Shown here: one piece after another, positions 35,901 to 41,220 of the stretch
Numbering within the stretch: the stretch's first letter is position 1
Layout of the letters: every line of letters starts with the position of its first letter
Assembly (NCBI RefSeq): GCF_000237925.1
Contig: NW_017386029.1
Location: 558,001 to 622,000, forward strand
Direction of reading: 5' to 3'
From: Schistosoma mansoni
Lineage: Eukaryota; Platyhelminthes; Trematoda; Strigeidida; Schistosomatidae
DNA length: 64,000 nt
Program-made: the position numbers and the translations under genes
The notes under the pieces: generated by a model
What the model saw: the letters and a program-made list of their open reading frames with translations, nothing else
Database searches by the model: none
What the model was told of the DNA's origin: nothing

Positions 35901-38587
35901 AAGAATAAATCAGCAAAATTTATAGAATACTATCACTTTGATTTAGCTTATTAATGTTTTTTTCCACTGCGTCAGTGATTAAAGTGAGGATTTAGATCTA
36001 CATTTTATCGTGGTTGTGTAATACTTATCAACAAGACAAGAAATATTCTGTCTAATTAAGAATGATACATAGAAATGCACCAAAGCAATAACGAATGGCT
36101 TAATATATAGAAGTAGCTATCATAGGAGAATTAGGAATAAATTAAAGGTCAAGTTAAGCATCTCAATATAATATACGTGATATAAAAATGGGTCAAATAG
36201 AAGCCATCAAGGTAATTGGAGGGTCACATGTAGGTCATTCGACAATAAATGACTCAGGAAAAACAAAGTATGTAAAATTGTTGAGTTTTTTTTTACAAAA
36301 TGTTGTTGCCTTGACTTACTAAGCCTAACATGTTATTTTACTGTTTTGAGATGATACAGAACATTAATAGTTTAAGATGAGGATGTTGGATGTGTTGTGG
36401 TCTCTAAGCTACTGATCACAACACTTCCAATATTTTACTACCTTCTATTTTGTTCCATTTAGCTAATCATTAACCCTTTTTTGTATTACATTTAAGATTT
36501 ACCAGCCGTAAGATAATAAATATGTTGGATGAACTCTATGCTGATGCTACTTGTAAACAGTCAACTATTATTTTACGTTTAATTCATAGATTCAAACCAA
36601 TGTTCATATACATCCATCATATAAGATAATGATAAGTCTTGTTTGATTGAACCCTATATTCGGATCCTAAGCTAGTTTCATAACCCCTAAGCTAGAACTA
36701 CACAGCGACTTGAACACGAGAGAAAAGGCACAAAATATGCGGGAAACACTTTACTCCAAAGGTTCATTTATGTACAGAAAATATAGGGTTTTTATAGTAT
36801 TTTAAAAGTCCTTGGGTTTTCCTGAAAATTCCAGAATACTACTAAACATAGTAGCAGTGTAATAATCAGCCAATCAGAACATCTACATGTGATTTTTCAT
36901 TTTCGCGATATTTCTAGCAAAACTTCTAATCAAACGTTGATTAGATAAAATGCCCTTTTATGTTTGCTGAGCTTGTCATGTGTATTGCGAGTAATTTGCA
37001 GGATCATACCAACAGATAATACAAAATATTTGTAGCTCAAGATGAAGATTTAAGTAGATATTATACTCTCTAACTGGAATAATTCAATTGTATTGATTTA
37101 TTTTCTCTTCTCGTTGTTAATTTTGAATAAATTGAGCATTGGGTAGATTGTTATAAATTAATAAATAATATATTTGTAATATCCCAATGAGTAGAAAAAT
37201 TAGATTTTCTGTACCTCGCTGACCCTTTGGAGTATAGTGTTTCGCGCATATTTTGTGCCTTTTCTCTCGTGTTCAAGTCGCTGTGTAGTTCTAGCTTAGG
37301 GGTTTATGAACTAGCTTAGGATCTGAATATAGGGTTCAATCAAACAAGACTTATCATTATCTTAGAATTCCACCACTGTGGCGATGATATCAGATCTGNN
37401 NNNNNNNNNNNNNNNNNNNNNNNNNNNNNNNNNNNNNNNNNNNNNNNNNNNNNNNNNNNNNNNNNNNNNNNNNNNNNNNNNNNNNNNNNNNNNNNNNNNN
37501 NNNNNNNNNNNNNNNNNNNNNNNNNNNNNNNNNNNNNNNNNNNNNNNNNNNNNNNNNNNNNNNNNNNNNNNNNNNNNNNNNNNNNNNNNNNNNNNNNNTC
37601 ACGAAACGTCAGAAAATCTAATTTTTCTTTTCGCTGTGTCCCATTAGTGTGCATAATATTGATCTTAAAGGTTTTTTGTTGGACTTGTAGGCTACACTTA
37701 CTGCTAGTGGCCACTAATCTGTTTTTAGTCTTGATGATGTTCTGTAATAATAATAATAGTGTAGGATCATCTAGTTACTGATTTTTACTGTTTAAATTAT
37801 ATATGTGTTGCATAAACTAATTATTGATGCAGATACGATTCAATTAACCACACTCCTTGCTCGTAAAACACAACACATTCAACATTCGTTTGATAACAAA
37901 CTATATGTGACTATGTTAAGCAAAGATGGATAGTGGCTAGCAGTGGAATCCAGCTTGACGCGCGTTTCGTCCTATTTGGGACTCGTCAGCTGGGTGTACC
38001 TGCATCTCAGAGTTGATGTTCACTCTGGGACTCGAACCCAGTAACTTTCGCTTCAAACGCCATCACTTTATCCACTCGGCCACTGAGTCCTGATAGCCAC
38101 TTGCTTGTGCAATGGGGTGGAGTTGAAATTCACTTGGTATTGTTTGTTCGAATCTTCCCATTGATGTGTTAGGACTGCAACTATATCGAGGCAATACGCA
38201 CGGTATGCACATATGCCAATCAGAGACTGACCAGTTGCAATCCTAAAACATCAATGGGAAGATTCAAACAAACAATACTAAGTGAACTTCTATGTGACTA
38301 TTGTTAGCATCTTTTTTTTCGTACGAATTTTTCACAAATTGTATTGATTAAAATCTTTCAGCACCCCTTAGCATACCTTCATTTATATATTTTGTATATT
38401 GATATTTTTTTATGAAAAAATAAATAAAATTGTAGACGAACTCTTCGAATCAGCTGCTGAAGGTGCTATTGAAGCACATGAAGGACGTATAGCAATGGAG
38501 TATTATGAACAAGCAGGTCTTTTAGAAGAATATGCTGCTATTGAATTTGATGGAGAAATAGGAGAAAAGACAGAAGAAGACAAATAG
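3332..38587 (+). CDS. EEF2K: eukaryotic elongation factor 2 kinase (eEF2K), nine exons, N-terminus missing
   Basis: Spliced gene span. Exons: 3332-3531, 9324-9498, 11980-12126, 13504-13818, 17068-17634, 26184-26282, 31483-31782, 33661-34063, 38436-38587. Together they give 785 codons plus a stop, with GT/AG borders and matching phases throughout. eEF2K is a calcium/calmodulin-dependent alpha-kinase in the cytosol that phosphorylates eEF2 and slows translation elongation. Domain order matches the human enzyme: end of the calmodulin-binding segment (LWKTAL, aligned with the human Trp85 region), alpha-kinase domain, long Ser/Asn-rich linker, and Sel1-like helical repeats at the C-terminus. The first visible exon starts in phase 0 without an in-frame ATG, so at least one upstream exon is missing; I could not identify it in 1-3331. 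Coding sequence is about 2.4 kb of a 35 kb span; the introns are full of LINEs, SINEs and LTRs. The stop is followed by AATAAA at 38647. The family assignment is firm; exact borders are inferred. Confidence 0.95.
3657..3810 (+). CDS. candidate alternative terminal exon, phase-compatible with the eEF2K exon ending at 3531
   Basis: After an acceptor-like ATATAG ending at 3656, an open frame of 50 codons runs to a TGA at 3808-3810. One leading base completes the split codon of the exon ending at 3531, so splicing 3531 to 3657 (a 125-base intron with GTAAGT donor) keeps the frame. The peptide is charged and protein-like ([18 protein letters not shown] at its start, ending ELTTN) and matches neither eEF2K nor any LINE frame in the window. 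If used, the product would stop just after the start of the kinase domain. It could instead be the last exon of a nested gene, or a chance open frame. I do not recognise the sequence. Confidence 0.35.
3865..4050 (-). CDS. candidate terminal exon on the opposite strand inside the first eEF2K intron
   Basis: On the minus strand a textbook acceptor (ACATTTTGCAG, ending at 4051) is followed by 61 open codons and a TAG at 3865-3867. The peptide starts [16 protein letters not shown], is Arg/Lys/Ser rich in its first half (QRSRRKSKS) and ends [10 protein letters not shown] do not recognise it. It faces the plus-strand candidate exon 3657-3810, with their stops only 54 bases apart. No upstream minus-strand exon was found: the flank to the right is LINE debris. 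It could be the end of a nested gene, a processed remnant or chance. Confidence 0.3.
   Translation of the reverse strand, partial: LDEEKLILRRSKDSAFCQRSRRKSKSPTYFILRNESPGKWSFPGKSDESITFKEISTKKIE
4090..4300 (+). mobile_element. decayed RTE-type LINE fragment
   Basis: Broken frames resemble [25 protein letters not shown] and IKGRVY of the RTE-type LINE C-terminal region seen intact elsewhere in the window (compare 14560-14720). Many stops. Confidence 0.55.
5060..6632 (+). mobile_element. RTE-type LINE, 5' part of the outer copy (endonuclease to RT start)
   Basis: The frame at 5072-5350 reads [20 protein letters not shown] and [19 protein letters not shown], the exonuclease-endonuclease-phosphatase domain of RTE LINEs. 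Around 5880-5955 [19 protein letters not shown] matches the linker before the RT, and just before 6620 [11 protein letters not shown] matches the SKLLASIIIRRL part of the RT. The copy is old, with many stops. It is split by the minus-strand LINE at 6633-7664 and resumes at 7676. Confidence 0.75.
6622..7675 (-). mobile_element. RTE-type LINE, 5'-truncated copy nested in an older LINE, with an 11-bp target duplication
   Basis: The minus frame 7445-6912 reads [40 protein letters not shown] and [20 protein letters not shown], then [20 protein letters not shown]: the conserved C-terminal domain of schistosome RTE-type LINEs. The 5' end stops inside the RT just after the YADD region (frame DIVLFGEDA). 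The 3' end carries a CTGA-type repeat tail (6633-6646). The element proper is 6633-7664 and is flanked by ATGTTTTGCAG at 6622-6632 and 7665-7675, a perfect direct repeat, so the borders are certain. Confidence 0.92.
7676..9150 (+). mobile_element. RTE-type LINE, 3' part of the outer copy
   Basis: Directly continues the frame interrupted at 6621 (RLFKTLKD). Decayed RT motifs follow: [49 protein letters not shown] (catalytic YADD near 8100), and near the end [20 protein letters not shown]. The 3' tail (9076-9146) reads GTGTGGCGCATATTTATTTT, then ACCAATATTTATATG, and ends in A-rich sequence. This tail is shared with the 516-bp element described below. Confidence 0.75.
9324..9498 (+). CDS. EEF2K: eEF2K exon: alpha-kinase N-lobe with the ATP-binding lysine
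   Basis: Encodes [18 protein letters not shown], then VAKRYIE and [26 protein letters not shown] carries the lysine equivalent to human Lys170, which binds ATP. The acceptor is TTTCCACAG ending at 9323; the donor GT is at 9499 after an A-run. It enters in phase 2 and leaves in phase 0. It is flanked by LINE sequence on the left and a head-to-head SINE pair on the right. Confidence 0.95.
9605..9770 (-). mobile_element. tRNA-headed SINE (family 2), minus copy of a head-to-head pair
   Basis: The tail consensus (minus strand ...CTTAGATCAGTTCATGATTT...) starts at the left and a tRNA-like head ends near 9770. It abuts the opposite copy 9771-9935. It lies 107 bases after the eEF2K exon 9324-9498. 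Confidence 0.65.
9771..9935 (+). mobile_element. tRNA-headed SINE (family 2) with decayed hammerhead
   Basis: The tRNA-like B box GAGTTCGATTCCC lies near 9800, then TGAGGAATTCCACATTAGAA and CGAAACGGTTGTCCAGTGC (hammerhead core remnants), then the family tail TTTTCAATGGTTGTCTAACTT. Confidence 0.7.
10490..10720 (+). mobile_element. possible Penelope-like element fragment
   Basis: Frame 10500-10712 contains [14 protein letters not shown] and, further on, [20 protein letters not shown]. The spacing resembles the region after the RT of Penelope-like elements (LVYALVDRA ... LKEVLLENGYP ... I.KHI). Only this short part is visible and the match is by eye. Confidence 0.4.
11453..11913. repeat. foldback (inverted-repeat) element
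   Basis: Left arm 11453-11650 and right arm 11741-11913 are inverted copies (for example GTTACTTAATGTAAGCCACT versus its reverse complement near 11840), with a spacer of about 90 bases. The left arm has about 28 extra bases. No coding content. It would form a long hairpin in the eEF2K pre-mRNA just before exon 11980. Confidence 0.8.
11980..12126 (+). CDS. EEF2K: eEF2K exon: alpha-kinase middle segment
   Basis: Forty-nine codons, phase 0 at both ends. They read [20 protein letters not shown] and then [20 protein letters not shown], close to the human [20 protein letters not shown]. The acceptor is GATTAG at 11979 and the donor GTGAGT at 12127. A foldback repeat (11453-11913) lies 66 bases upstream. 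Confidence 0.95.
12215..12234. repeat. GT microsatellite
   Basis: An imperfect run of GT dinucleotides in the intron after exon 11980-12126. Confidence 0.8.
12306..12425 (-). mobile_element. Sm-alpha-type SINE tail fragment
   Basis: The reverse complement of the tail seen at 38182-38285 and 52268-52372 (CAATGGGAAGATTCAAACAA motif; GAGGCAATAC). No head is visible. Confidence 0.7.
12592..13345 (-). mobile_element. CR1-like LINE 3' end
   Basis: Minus frame 13339-12851 reads [31 protein letters not shown] and [20 protein letters not shown], ending [19 protein letters not shown]: the C-terminal region of CR1-type ORF2. Both tail blocks follow without interruption (12850-12737, 12737-12592). 5' truncated. 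Confidence 0.85.
13504..13818 (+). CDS. EEF2K: eEF2K exon: alpha-kinase catalytic core, zinc site and glycine-rich loop
   Basis: One hundred and five codons, phase 0. The order is [12 protein letters not shown] (first zinc histidine), [10 protein letters not shown] (aspartate equivalent to human Asp274), WTDPQIHT (human Asp284), GDGNLGIRG (glycine-rich loop typical of alpha-kinases), and [11 protein letters not shown], which keeps the His-X-Cys-X3-Cys zinc ligands. All the key residues I can place are present, so the kinase should be active. After the domain comes [10 protein letters not shown], roughly where vertebrates have the activating autophosphorylated threonine (human Thr348); that equivalence is only inferred. 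The donor is GTAAGT at 13819. Confidence 0.96.
14330..15405 (+). mobile_element. RTE-type LINE, 5'-truncated
   Basis: Starts in the RT with [20 protein letters not shown] (catalytic YADD), shifts frame near 14405, then runs in one frame to 15020: [63 protein letters not shown]. The 3' UTR (15130-15400) ends with a GACTAACTGAATGAAA tail. Same family as 6633-7664 and 34608-35063. Confidence 0.9.
15570..15592. repeat. CCA/ACC trinucleotide repeat
   Basis: About seven tandem CCA units. Confidence 0.85.
15930..16560 (-). mobile_element. old RTE-type LINE 3' end
   Basis: On the minus strand it resembles the same 3' UTR and C-terminal region as 6633-7664 (for example GCACCTGCGCCGTTGCGAAC near 16205, and Arg/His-rich remnants near 16330-16450), with many changes. 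Confidence 0.6.
17068..17634 (+). CDS. EEF2K: eEF2K exon: Ser/Asn-rich regulatory linker
   Basis: Encodes 189 residues of low complexity, rich in Ser, Asn and Asp with short AAT-driven Asn runs, corresponding to the disordered linker between the kinase and Sel1 parts. Two short motifs stand out. GIRRLVSEN near the start is a basophilic site (Arg at -3), in the region where human eEF2K has the inhibitory Ser366. [11 protein letters not shown] near 17470-17500 resembles the DSG phosphodegron of human eEF2K. Both equivalences are inference. The acceptor is CAATCAG ending at 17067 and the donor GTAAGT at 17635; phase 0 both sides. Confidence 0.88.
17933..18523 (-). mobile_element. 516-bp-family non-autonomous element (copy 1)
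   Basis: Homologous over its length to 56323-56838 and 29430-30150. Reads on the minus strand from GCCCCCAAATGCCC (18515) to a tail GTGCATATGTATCTGG...TTTAAATAAATAA (17943). Possible target duplication CTGGTAAA (17933-17940) / CTGGCAAA (18515-18522). The open frames inside (18121-18448) are by-products of a GC-richer repeat. Confidence 0.8.
18735..19950 (+). mobile_element. old RTE-type LINE 3' end, interrupted
   Basis: Remnants of FANLRHL...[20 protein letters not shown] (18800-18950), [20 protein letters not shown] (19085-19145), then after about 450 unrelated bases (19210-19675) the end of the element: [23 protein letters not shown] and the 3' UTR to about 19950. Many stops. Confidence 0.65.
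20160..20521 (+). mobile_element. solo LTR with 5-bp target duplication (LTR family A)
   Basis: The LTR proper is 20165-20516, TGTAAGGGTGG...GTTATAACA, flanked by GTATG at 20160-20164 and 20517-20521. It contains a TATA-like CTATAAATA near 20355 and AATAAA near 20401. A second copy lies at 46148-46489 in inverse orientation. Only the LTR remains; no internal region. Confidence 0.88.
21165..22210 (-). mobile_element. RTE/SR2-like LINE, 5'-truncated
   Basis: Minus frame 22220-21573 is the [62 protein letters not shown] (catalytic FADD), [21 protein letters not shown] second frame 21505-21161 gives [40 protein letters not shown] and [20 protein letters not shown]. The frames are split near 21600, so at least one frameshift. 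The 3' end is a run of CTTA units at 21155-21170. Confidence 0.92.
22428..22955 (+). mobile_element. RTE/SR2-like LINE 3' end
   Basis: Reads [20 protein letters not shown], then frame 22729-22950 [20 protein letters not shown] and [20 protein letters not shown]. Ends in GTAAGTAAGT. Head-to-head with 21165-22210, 220 bases apart. Confidence 0.88.
22956..24229. other. no gene or clear repeat seen
   Basis: AT-rich intron sequence of eEF2K between a LINE end and an LTR fragment; a short GT run near 23580. Confidence 0.5.
24230..24510 (-). mobile_element. LTR fragment (LTR family B)
   Basis: Homologous to the LTR at 26394-26975 from GAATCATGTATTTCAGACATAC to the terminal GGATATAACA. The left end could not be placed. 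Confidence 0.65.
24700..24890 (+). mobile_element. decayed tRNA-headed SINE
   Basis: GGTCTAAAGCTGCTG...GAGTTCGTTCCC resembles the A and B boxes, followed by CACTGAGAAGTGC (hammerhead stem remnant). Low similarity. Confidence 0.4.
25615..25716 (+). mobile_element. SINE family 2, inverted junction copy with near-intact hammerhead sequence
   Basis: Left part (25615-25667) is the minus-strand SINE tail; right part (25668-25716) is plus-strand hammerhead. Stem I arms 25651-25667 and 25700-25716 are 17-bp perfect inverted repeats. Between them: TGAGGA, stem II GTCC...GGAC, GAAA, the palindrome CGGCCG and the cleavage triplet GTC. One core base differs from the CTGANGA consensus. It runs into the N gap. 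Confidence 0.8.
25717..25916. other. assembly gap, 200 N
   Basis: Exactly 200 N, the same as the other gap, so a placeholder length. Open frames across it are meaningless. Confidence 0.99.
26184..26282 (+). CDS. EEF2K: eEF2K exon: linker to Sel1 region
   Basis: A small exon of 33 codons, phase 0, beginning [20 protein letters not shown] and ending [13 protein letters not shown]. The acceptor CATTAG ends at 26183 and the donor GTAAGT starts at 26283. It fits the helix that precedes the first Sel1-like repeat: the next exon continues [12 protein letters not shown], which compares with human KVHLAMVRYHEGG. A solo LTR begins only 112 bases downstream. Confidence 0.8.
26389..26980 (-). mobile_element. 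solo LTR with 5-bp target duplication (LTR family B)
   Basis: The LTR proper is 26394-26975 (582 bp), ends TGTTGTGAC...GATATAACA, flanked by AATAC at 26389-26393 and 26976-26980. It contains two TA microsatellites (about 26820-26837 and 26870-26911). Relatives at 24230-24510, 40243-40649 and 42873-43346. No internal region remains. Confidence 0.9.
27595..28835 (+). mobile_element. broken Ty3/gypsy-type retroelement fossil
   Basis: An internal remnant with a pepsin-like protease segment (about 27620-28030) followed by an integrase core segment (about 28060-28690) of the K02A2.6-like gypsy type. The reverse transcriptase region is not visible and no flanking LTR pair is seen. It carries several breaks and is inactive. 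A short SINE tail (27590-27630) abuts its left end. Age: clearly older than the solo LTRs that keep perfect duplications. Confidence 0.85.
28895..29045. mobile_element. two opposed SINE family 2 fragments
   Basis: Minus-strand tail and stem (TTGGACCACCATTTGAAA, AGCACTGGATGGCC) followed by a plus-strand piece (GAGGAGACACGTACCAGGAC, GAAAC, CAGTGCTTCTAGG). Decayed hammerhead parts on both. Confidence 0.55.
29430..30150 (-). mobile_element. 516-bp-family non-autonomous element (copy 2), interrupted by a 290-bp insertion
   Basis: Homologous to 56323-56838 from the tail at 29430 to about 29775 and again from about 30063 to 30140. The inserted 29776-30062 starts TGTTATGAGG and ends CATACA; it may be a small LTR-like insertion (TTAC / TCAC flanks), but this is weak. 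Confidence 0.7.
30526..30760 (+). mobile_element. RTE/SR2-like LINE 3' end fragment
   Basis: Frame reads [20 protein letters not shown] and [20 protein letters not shown], to [18 protein letters not shown]. Confidence 0.85.
30772..31335. repeat. inverted duplication of an RTE/SR2-like LINE 3' end
   Basis: Left arm 30799-30982 (minus) and right arm 31081-31265 (plus) are near-identical inverted copies, with a 98-bp spacer. Both share the same private deletion (GAAGCGGATAATAAAAGGAT), so they come from one duplication event and not two insertions. The right arm continues to 31335 (CTATGCTCTTCCACGAGGGT). Ends 150 bases before the eEF2K exon at 31483. Confidence 0.9.
31483..31782 (+). CDS. EEF2K: eEF2K exon: first Sel1-like repeats
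   Basis: One hundred codons, phase 0. [19 protein letters not shown] begins the exon; later [20 protein letters not shown] and [12 protein letters not shown] match human ESAVFHLEHAANLGELEAIV, a Sel1-like helical pair. The acceptor is TTACCAG ending at 31482 and the donor GTTAGT at 31783. The exon sits 150 bases after an inverted LINE duplication. Confidence 0.93.
31840..33330. other. eEF2K intron without recognised repeats
   Basis: A T-run at 31841-31856, otherwise AT-rich sequence. Nothing else supported. Confidence 0.5.
33315..33553 (-). mobile_element. tRNA-headed SINE (Sm-alpha-like)
   Basis: On the minus strand the head begins GCCCAAATAGCTCAGTGGTA (perfect A box TAGCTCAGTGG at about 33535-33546), then CTGTGAAGCTGGGTGACA, a decayed hammerhead zone (CTGGTGACGGGTGCCAAATA) and the tail CACATTGCAACTTGATCAAT. 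It lies 107 bases before exon 33661. Confidence 0.75.
33661..34063 (+). CDS. EEF2K: eEF2K exon: second Sel1-like block
   Basis: Encodes [20 protein letters not shown] and [13 protein letters not shown] (human KGFDYLLKAAEAGDRQSM), then an Asn run from AAT repeats, then [16 protein letters not shown] (human DWLEALHWYNTALEMT) and [18 protein letters not shown]. The acceptor is AACTTAG at 33660. The donor GTAAGT at 34064 leaves phase 1, which the last exon completes. The Asn run is a lineage-specific expansion in a loop. Confidence 0.94.
34608..35063 (-). mobile_element. RTE-type LINE 3' end inserted in a TA microsatellite
   Basis: Inverse of the 3' UTR at 15118-15400 plus the last coding bases (CATGGCTCAG...CACGTTTTGG). 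TA repeats flank both sides (34589-34604, 35065-35082). Strongly 5' truncated. Confidence 0.85.
35118..35300 (+). mobile_element. decayed SINE family 2
   Basis: GAGATTGAACCCAGAATATT, CGGACGAAGTAAC, CTTCCAGGTTTTCAATGG and the tail CTAACTTAGATCAGTTGG. Confidence 0.6.
35575..35757 (-). mobile_element. tRNA-headed SINE (Sm-alpha-like), old
   Basis: Minus strand: CCCAGCTCAGTGGATATAAC (A box), GGATTCGAATCC (B box), then TATCAAATAGGATAAAAC and ATCCTGGATTCC, remnants of the hammerhead. Confidence 0.7.
36622..37364. mobile_element. foldback element with long terminal inverted repeats
   Basis: Ends TAAGATAATGATAAGTCTTG and its exact reverse complement (37345-37364). The arms continue for about 165 bp at over 90 percent identity (to 36788 and from 37199). 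The central 400 bp has no coding frame. The inner sequence near 37130-37200 resembles the inner part of the foldback at 11424-11480. Not assigned to a transposon superfamily. Confidence 0.85.
37399..37598. other. assembly gap, 200 N
   Basis: Exactly 200 N, placeholder length, 34 bases beyond the foldback element. The sequence after it (CAGAAAATCTAATTTTTC) resembles the inner edge of that element's right arm inverted, so a further arm may be collapsed here. Confidence 0.99.
37922..38100 (-). mobile_element. Sm-alpha-type SINE: tRNA-like head and hammerhead
   Basis: Minus strand: A box TGGCCGAGTGG (38072-38082, full consensus), B box GTTCGAGTC (38029-38037), then CTGACGAGTCCCAAATAGGA, CGAAACGCGCGTC and CTGGATTCC. 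See the separate ribozyme entry. It sits in the last eEF2K intron. Confidence 0.9.
37949..37996 (-). ncRNA. hammerhead ribozyme motif in a SINE
   Basis: Core CTGACGA, stem II GTCC-CAAATA-GGAC, GAAA, the palindromic stem III CGCGCG and cleavage triplet GTC are all present. Stem I (CCAG / CTGG) is disturbed by three extra bases after the cleavage site. Sm-alpha hammerheads of schistosomes have this design. Confidence 0.75.
38131..38285. repeat. palindromic pair of Sm-alpha SINE tails
   Basis: Left arm 38131-38182 and right arm 38233-38285 are inverted copies of the SINE tail (for example CTTCCCATTGATG / CATCAATGGGAAG), separated by 50 bases. Confidence 0.85.
38436..38587 (+). CDS. EEF2K: eEF2K last exon: C-terminal Sel1 repeat, acidic tail and stop
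   Basis: Two bases complete the split codon (Ala-Tyr junction); then [20 protein letters not shown] and [17 protein letters not shown] match the human C-terminus DLYTQAAEAAMEAMKGRLANQYYQKAEEAW. The conserved C-terminal helix needed for eEF2 recognition in vertebrates is present, followed by an extra acidic tail ([11 protein letters not shown]). The stop is TAG at 38585-38587. The acceptor is TTGTAG ending at 38435. Confidence 0.95.
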
Positions 38588-38646
38588 ACAGTAATAATAA
38601 TAATAATCATAACAATAATAAGATTTTGTTCCTTTCAAATTTTTGT

Positions 38647-38652
38647 AATAAA
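38647..38652 (+). terminator. candidate polyadenylation signal of eEF2K
   Basis: AATAAA 60 bases after the stop codon, in AT-rich sequence. Several other A/T hexamers follow, so the real cleavage site is not certain. Confidence 0.45.
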
Positions 38653-38754
38653 TAGATTTCCCCCGGTTATGGTTTGAGAACTATTTCCATAATTTTTATA
38701 TGGTAAATTTTCTTCTTTTCTCATTGATAACCAATTGTATTGATCATGTATAAT

Positions 38755-38803
38755 CACTTATTTACTTAAGCCTGTTACCCCTCATGGAGGAGCATAGGCC
38801 ACT
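38755..38803 (-). mobile_element. RTE/SR2-like LINE 3' terminus fragment
   Basis: AAGCCTGTTACCCCTCATGG and AGGAGCATAGGCC, the inverse of the usual LINE terminus. Lies in the eEF2K 3' flank. Confidence 0.75.
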
Positions 38804-39520
38804 GTATAATCATTAGTTTTCCCTTATAACATTTTGACTTGTTTATATTTCACTCATTTTTAATTATCAACAAACAGGAGCTTTCTTTTTTATGACCAAG
38901 CTTTTATTCATCTTTTCTTTTCCCTGCTGAATTATTATATTCTGTCTTGAATCATACCATGATTATTTTCATATTCATTACATGTACACTTTGTAATTCC
39001 ATGTGTTATGATTACTATTATTGATTTATTCACTATGCACTATCAGTTCACTCATTGTATTTTCAGTTTATATTTTTTTTATCCGTTCATTGTCTAATGT
39101 TTAACACTCTACTCATGTTTGTTAATTTCCTCTTTCTTCCTATCTCATATTGTTTTGTTTTTTTTACGAATTGGGGATATGACAACTTGAACAGATATAG
39201 ATATGTGTATACATAATCAGATCTTGTGTTGTCTATATCTGACTAACTGATTTCATTTTTTATTCTAGTTTTCCCATATCCTATTTTGCATTTTCCTGTT
39301 ACTCTGTTGAAATTATATTTTTTTTTAAAAAGTGAGTGTATAAAAACAAAATAATGCCAGTAACAACAGTGAATAAAGTGAACGAGTATTGGAATTATTT
39401 GTTTTTGTGACAATTCTCCTGGTTCAGTAAATAAACGGTATAACACATGTGTGAGTATGCTAGTAAAAATGTCATTTTCGTTTATGTTGTTGCGTGTTCG
39501 CTCGGTGAGGCATCCAGTTA

Positions 39521-39952
39521 TGTAGTGCCGTGCTTCATTAATAGTTCACTCTGACAACCGTTATGGTACAAGTCTTAACGGTGCATAATATCAGAAGGCA
39601 AAGGGAAGCGGCAACTACATTTTTATTGATAACTGATGCAGATCAGAAAGCTGTGAGCACTTGAGCAAATGTAAGCGAGCGAAACATACATGACACGTAG
39701 TGGAGATGGCGGGGAAGCCAACTCATTTTAAGCAAGCGTTATTCAACATTTATAGTCAGACAAAAATGAATGACGGACATATGATGAATAAGATACGAAG
39801 TGTGCATACACATGTGCTCATATAAAAAAGTAGTCAAGGTTAATAAGCGAATAATTAACAAGATCAAAGTATGAATCAGAATGTATAGGTGAATTAGCTT
39901 GGCCAGAAGCTAGAATAAAGTATATGGGCTTAACATAACGACCGAATCTACA
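39521..39952 (+). mobile_element. solo LTR (LTR family C), older copy
   Basis: Begins TGTAGTGCCGTGC and matches the solo LTR at 62747-63228 along its length. It lacks a 50-bp internal duplication present there. The right border (TCTACA) is approximate and no clear target duplication is visible. Confidence 0.75.
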
Positions 39953-40242
39953 ATGTTACTTAGGTACACTAGTTATTTGGTTCTACCTTGGGGTATCCGC
40001 TACATCCTAATTCGGAGATAAACAGAAGAAAGATTGAATCTAAGTTTCTTGCTATTTGTTTTTCGTTAATAACGAGGTATTTTCAATCATGAAAGAGTTG
40101 ATGTCCTTCTCTCATCGAGTTATGCAGTATGTTTGAGTGAATGCATATATCAGAAATTCACTTTTGATTATCTTCATATGATATGTGATATTGTAGGGTT
40201 AGCTAGTTGAATTATATTATAAAAGTTGACTGAAGTCAAAGG

Positions 40243-40649
40243 TGTTATATCCTAGTGAAGATTAAAGTACGGGTAACTTCTGGGATCTATTAATGGACTA
40301 ATATTCTATAAATATTCTTAATGTATAACTATTCAGTAATTAGATTGTGTGTATCTATATTCATCTTATTATAAGCTTCATTTTGACCTATAGATTATGT
40401 TATACGATCTACTGTTCTTAAATTATATTCCGTTTATTAATCACTGTCTTCCACGTTCACAGCCACATTTCGGCTTGATCTTGTACAAATGTTATTTCCT
40501 ATTTTGTGGTACGATGTGGTCTGTTTGTCTGGTATATAAACCGAGTGTGCTTGAAATAAATGATTCGCATAATAGGAGCTGTTATTGGTGTTCTGGACTC
40601 AAGTGGACGGGCTAGGCGCGAATGAATTCCCACTTTTTGTCACAACGTT
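40243..40649 (+). mobile_element. LTR (LTR family B), solo
   Basis: TGTTATATCCTAG... to TTTGTCACAACG, with TATAAACC near 40540 and AATAAA near 40555. Shorter than the 582-bp copy. No target duplication seen. Confidence 0.75.
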
Positions 40650-40974
40650 AGACGGTGAATATAAGCTCATGCAATCATGATTATAATAGCTCATTGTAAG
40701 AAAGATAGCAATTACTTCACAAATAACTGATTTTTTATATGTATCTTATAGCAATAGCAGTCAGTAATATCAATTTTCAAATTATTTAACTATAGCTGTC
40801 AATGGTTGCATAAAGTAAAAATGTGTAATGAATGATATTCAGCATTAACTACTAAACTAAAATAACCTGTGCAGTTCAACCATGTCGGGTGAGATGGTTA
40901 TCCACCCCAGGCGATGGATTATAGTCACGTAATATCTTGAATTGATTGAAGTTAAAGACGTACATTGTCCATTA

Positions 40975-41220
40975 GGTAGTGGCTCAGTGGTCTAAAAGTT
41001 AAGCATTTGCGCTCAAGACTAAAGTTTCTAGACTCCTTTCATTGTGGTTGTGTGGTAGATTTTAACTGCTGAGAAGTCTCATATTAGGACGCAATAGCTA
41101 TCCAGTGCTTCTTGGTTTCCAATGTTTTCTTAACTGAGATCAGTTCGTGATTTACACTGTAAAAACTATACAATCTTCACAAAACCCTATACTGATACTC
41201 GTCAATGTGTCAATAAATCG
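40975..41220 (+). mobile_element. tRNA-headed SINE family 2, near full length
   Basis: A box TGGCTCAGTGG (about 40980-40990, full consensus), decayed B box, CTGCTGAGAAGTCTCATATT, TCCAGTGCTTCTTGG, then the tail GAGATCAGTTCGTGATTTAC and ACAAAACCCTATACTGATAC. Confidence 0.8.

Noticed and set aside
37922-38100. A tRNA gene on the minus strand
   Set aside because: The A and B boxes are perfect but there is no acceptor stem, and the body continues into hammerhead and SINE tail.
38131-38285. A CRISPR-like or tandem repeat array
   Set aside because: The repeats are two inverted SINE tails, not direct repeats with spacers, and this is a eukaryotic genome.
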